From Symbiodinium natans (Eukaryota > Sar > Dinophyceae > Suessiales > Symbiodiniaceae), in NCBI GenBank assembly GCA_905221605.1, contig CAJNDS010002179.1, positions 920,001 to 984,000 on the forward strand: a stretch of 64,000 nucleotides of DNA, in the 5' to 3' direction. The notes below the pieces were generated by a model. It worked only from the letters and a program-made list of their open reading frames with translations. It ran no database searches and was not told the origin of the DNA. Of this stretch, positions 62,184-64,000 are shown piece after piece; position 1 is the first letter of the stretch, and every line of letters starts with the position of its first letter. Made by a program: the position numbers and the translations under genes.

Positions 62184-63282
62184 CCATGTCAGCAGTCGCT
62201 CTGCAGCTGGCTGTCGCTGGTGGAACCGAAACTCCTTTTGCGAGGCCCTCACTACATCAACCTCAAATCACGAAGACTTGCGGGCAAAGACACGGGCAAT
62301 GAGAGATGACTGGTAGATGCAAAAAAAGCACAGCAAAGACGCAAAGACGGAGAGCGCTTGTAAGTAGGGAATTCGGGAGAAACTTGTACCCAGCCGGCGG
62401 AGGTGCGCCCCTACTGAACCCTTAAAGGGAGAGGGAGAGGGAGAGGGAGGTGGAGAGGGAGGTGGAGAGGGAGGTGGAGAGGGAGGTGGAGAGGGAGAGG
62501 AAAACGCACCAAACAAAGGCTGAGGCCACCCTGCCTCACTCCCAAGATGCGAGTCCTGCACAAGAAGCTGGTGATGTTTTTGGGGTGATTTCGGGTGATT
62601 TCAGGTGTTTTTTTTTTTTTTTTTTTGGGGGGGGGGGGGGGGGGGCGTTATTGAGGATTTAGGGTTAAGGTTTCGACTCCCACACAGGCAAGGCATGAGG
62701 GTTTAGGGTTTGAGATTTAGGGCTCAGGGTTTCGGGTTTAGGTTGTAGGGCTTAGATTCATCTCATCGGTTAAACGGCTTAAGGTTAGGGTGTAGGGTTT
62801 AGGGCGGTTTAAGGCTGAGGGATCAGGGTTCAGGGTTTAGGGTTTACGGTTAAAAATTTAGGGTATATTTCGGGCTTGAGATTTAGGATTTAGGATGGGT
62901 TCTAGGGCGTAGGGCTCAGGGTTAAGGGTTGAGGCTTATTACTGAAGACTCGATTGTTGAATCAGCCGTGTGCGCTGTGTCTGCCCCAACCCAGACAGCC
63001 CAATACCCCTTAATAAAGGATTCCTTATTTAAGGCATTTTGGGCTCTTTGGGAATTTTGCCCAAACCCATGCTGGCAGCCCGGGCGAGGGAATCTAGAGC
63101 TCACGCGTCGTAGCAGTCGTAGTAGTCGTAGTAGTCGCAGTAATCGTGCATCGTCGTCGTCGTCGAGTAGGAGTAGTAGGAGTAGTAGGAGTAGTAGGAG
63201 TAGTAGGAGTAGTAGGAGTAGTAGGAGTAGTAGGAGTAGTAGGAGTAGTAATTAGGAGTAGTAGGAGTAGTAGGAGTAGTAG

Positions 63283-63339
<57 letters not shown>

Positions 63340-63738
63340 CAGCAGCAGCAATAGAAGCAGCAAGAGAGTTGTAGGAGTAATAGCAGTGGTAGCAGTAGCA
63401 GTTGCAGTTGTAGTCATAATAGCAGCGAAGCAGCAGAGGAGTAGCCGCGGCAGTAGTAGCCGGAGTAGGAGTAGGGGCAGGAGAAGCCGCAGCAGCAACT
63501 TGCAAATGTTGTTGCCGTTGCAGTTGTAGTTAGTGCTGGGGTTGGTGCTGGTGTTGGTGACTAGTGACTACTAGTGTTTCAAAGTAAACCTACATCCACG
63601 TTGACATATTCCGATGCCCATTGGAAGCAAAGCTGGAGGCCTGGGTCTCGATCTTCTTAATCAGCTGGAAGGCTGCTGGGCCGCATCGAGGCTTTGCCGC
63701 TGGCGCCGCCTTCAAGACCCCCAGGCGGAGGTTTTTCG
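62184..63738 (-). CDS. Exons of a partial gene at the right end
   Basis: Exon 63738-63641 reads KNLRLGVLKAAPAAKP, then AAFQLIKKIETQ, before a GC donor. Exon 62247-62184 reads ASQKEFRFHQRQPAAERLLT before a GT donor, with an AG-G acceptor. Between them a minus frame at 62561-62268 has SPPP repeats and a hydrophobic end; it may be an exon or chance. The two exons do not share phase, so at least one exon is missing. Function unknown. Confidence 0.4.
63100..63540. repeat. AGT/AGGAGT trinucleotide-type repeat
   Basis: Mixed AGTAGG and AGT units over ~400 bp, giving Ser/Arg or Leu-rich false frames on both strands. Confidence 0.93.
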
Positions 63739-64000
63739 CTGCCCACCAACTGATGCCACAGAAGCCACTCCGCGGAAACTAACCGAGTCGATGGGAGGAA
63801 AACAAGGCAGCCGGGTGACCCGAGTTAATGACAATCCCTGCAGTCCACTGGCAGGCAAACAACATCCTCACCGGGCACGTCCCTTATTGGACATTCTTGC
63901 ATTACAGTAAGCGTGCGCGGGCCTGGATACATTATGACCGCCCAGAAACCTCCTTGCGAACCTCTCAAATAAGTGCCAGATGCTCTCCTCATCCCCTACC

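Overview
The window looks like nuclear DNA of a dinoflagellate, probably one with a peridinin plastid. Three things support this. A complete plastid-targeted phosphoglycerate kinase gene carries a signal peptide, an FVAP motif and a second hydrophobic stretch, the bipartite leader of three-membrane plastids. Its 11 introns use GC (7), GA (2) and GT (2) donors, and every acceptor is AG followed by G, the relaxed splicing known from dinoflagellates. The spacers and introns are full of the heptamer TTTAGGG in both orientations. No bacterial operons, tRNA, rRNA or CRISPR arrays were seen.

Almost all coding signal is on the minus strand, so the window reads as one head-to-tail array transcribed from right to left. 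In descending coordinates: small spliced genes at 63.7-59.4 kb, two of which may encode short proteins; an intronless five-transmembrane prominin-like gene (57535-54920); a coiled-coil gene of many short exons ending at 50094; a frameshifted zinc-motif gene (about 49.4-48.7 kb); a 420-bp direct duplication; a second coiled-coil gene ending in a 1.6-kb exon (46399-43297); scattered exons at 41-37.5 kb; one probable multi-exon gene (37226-31714); a probable secreted-protein gene (31291 to about 26.4 kb); the PGK gene (25153-19043); a glycoside hydrolase family 5-type gene (about 18.2-8.3 kb); a ubiquitin-like plus ankyrin gene (7870-6440); the N-lobe of a CDK-type kinase (4266-1205); and a secreted Ser/Thr-rich protein that runs off the left end (897-1).

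Exons were assembled by hand from reading frame, phase and splice sites. PGK, ankyrin, the GH5 core, both coiled-coil genes and the prominin-like gene are well supported. The 26-43 kb models and the genes right of 59 kb are partial. Most long ORFs on the plus strand are antisense shadows or translated simple repeats.

The most notable feature is the repeat and intron biology. At least three introns in two genes share their 3' terminal sequence, splice junctions are flanked by short direct repeats, a MITE-like family with inverted ends GGGTTTCCGAAAATA occurs at seven or more sites, and hairpin elements sit just upstream of splice acceptors. Together these suggest introner-like transposons. Telomere-type arrays fill introns and can themselves provide an AG-G acceptor.
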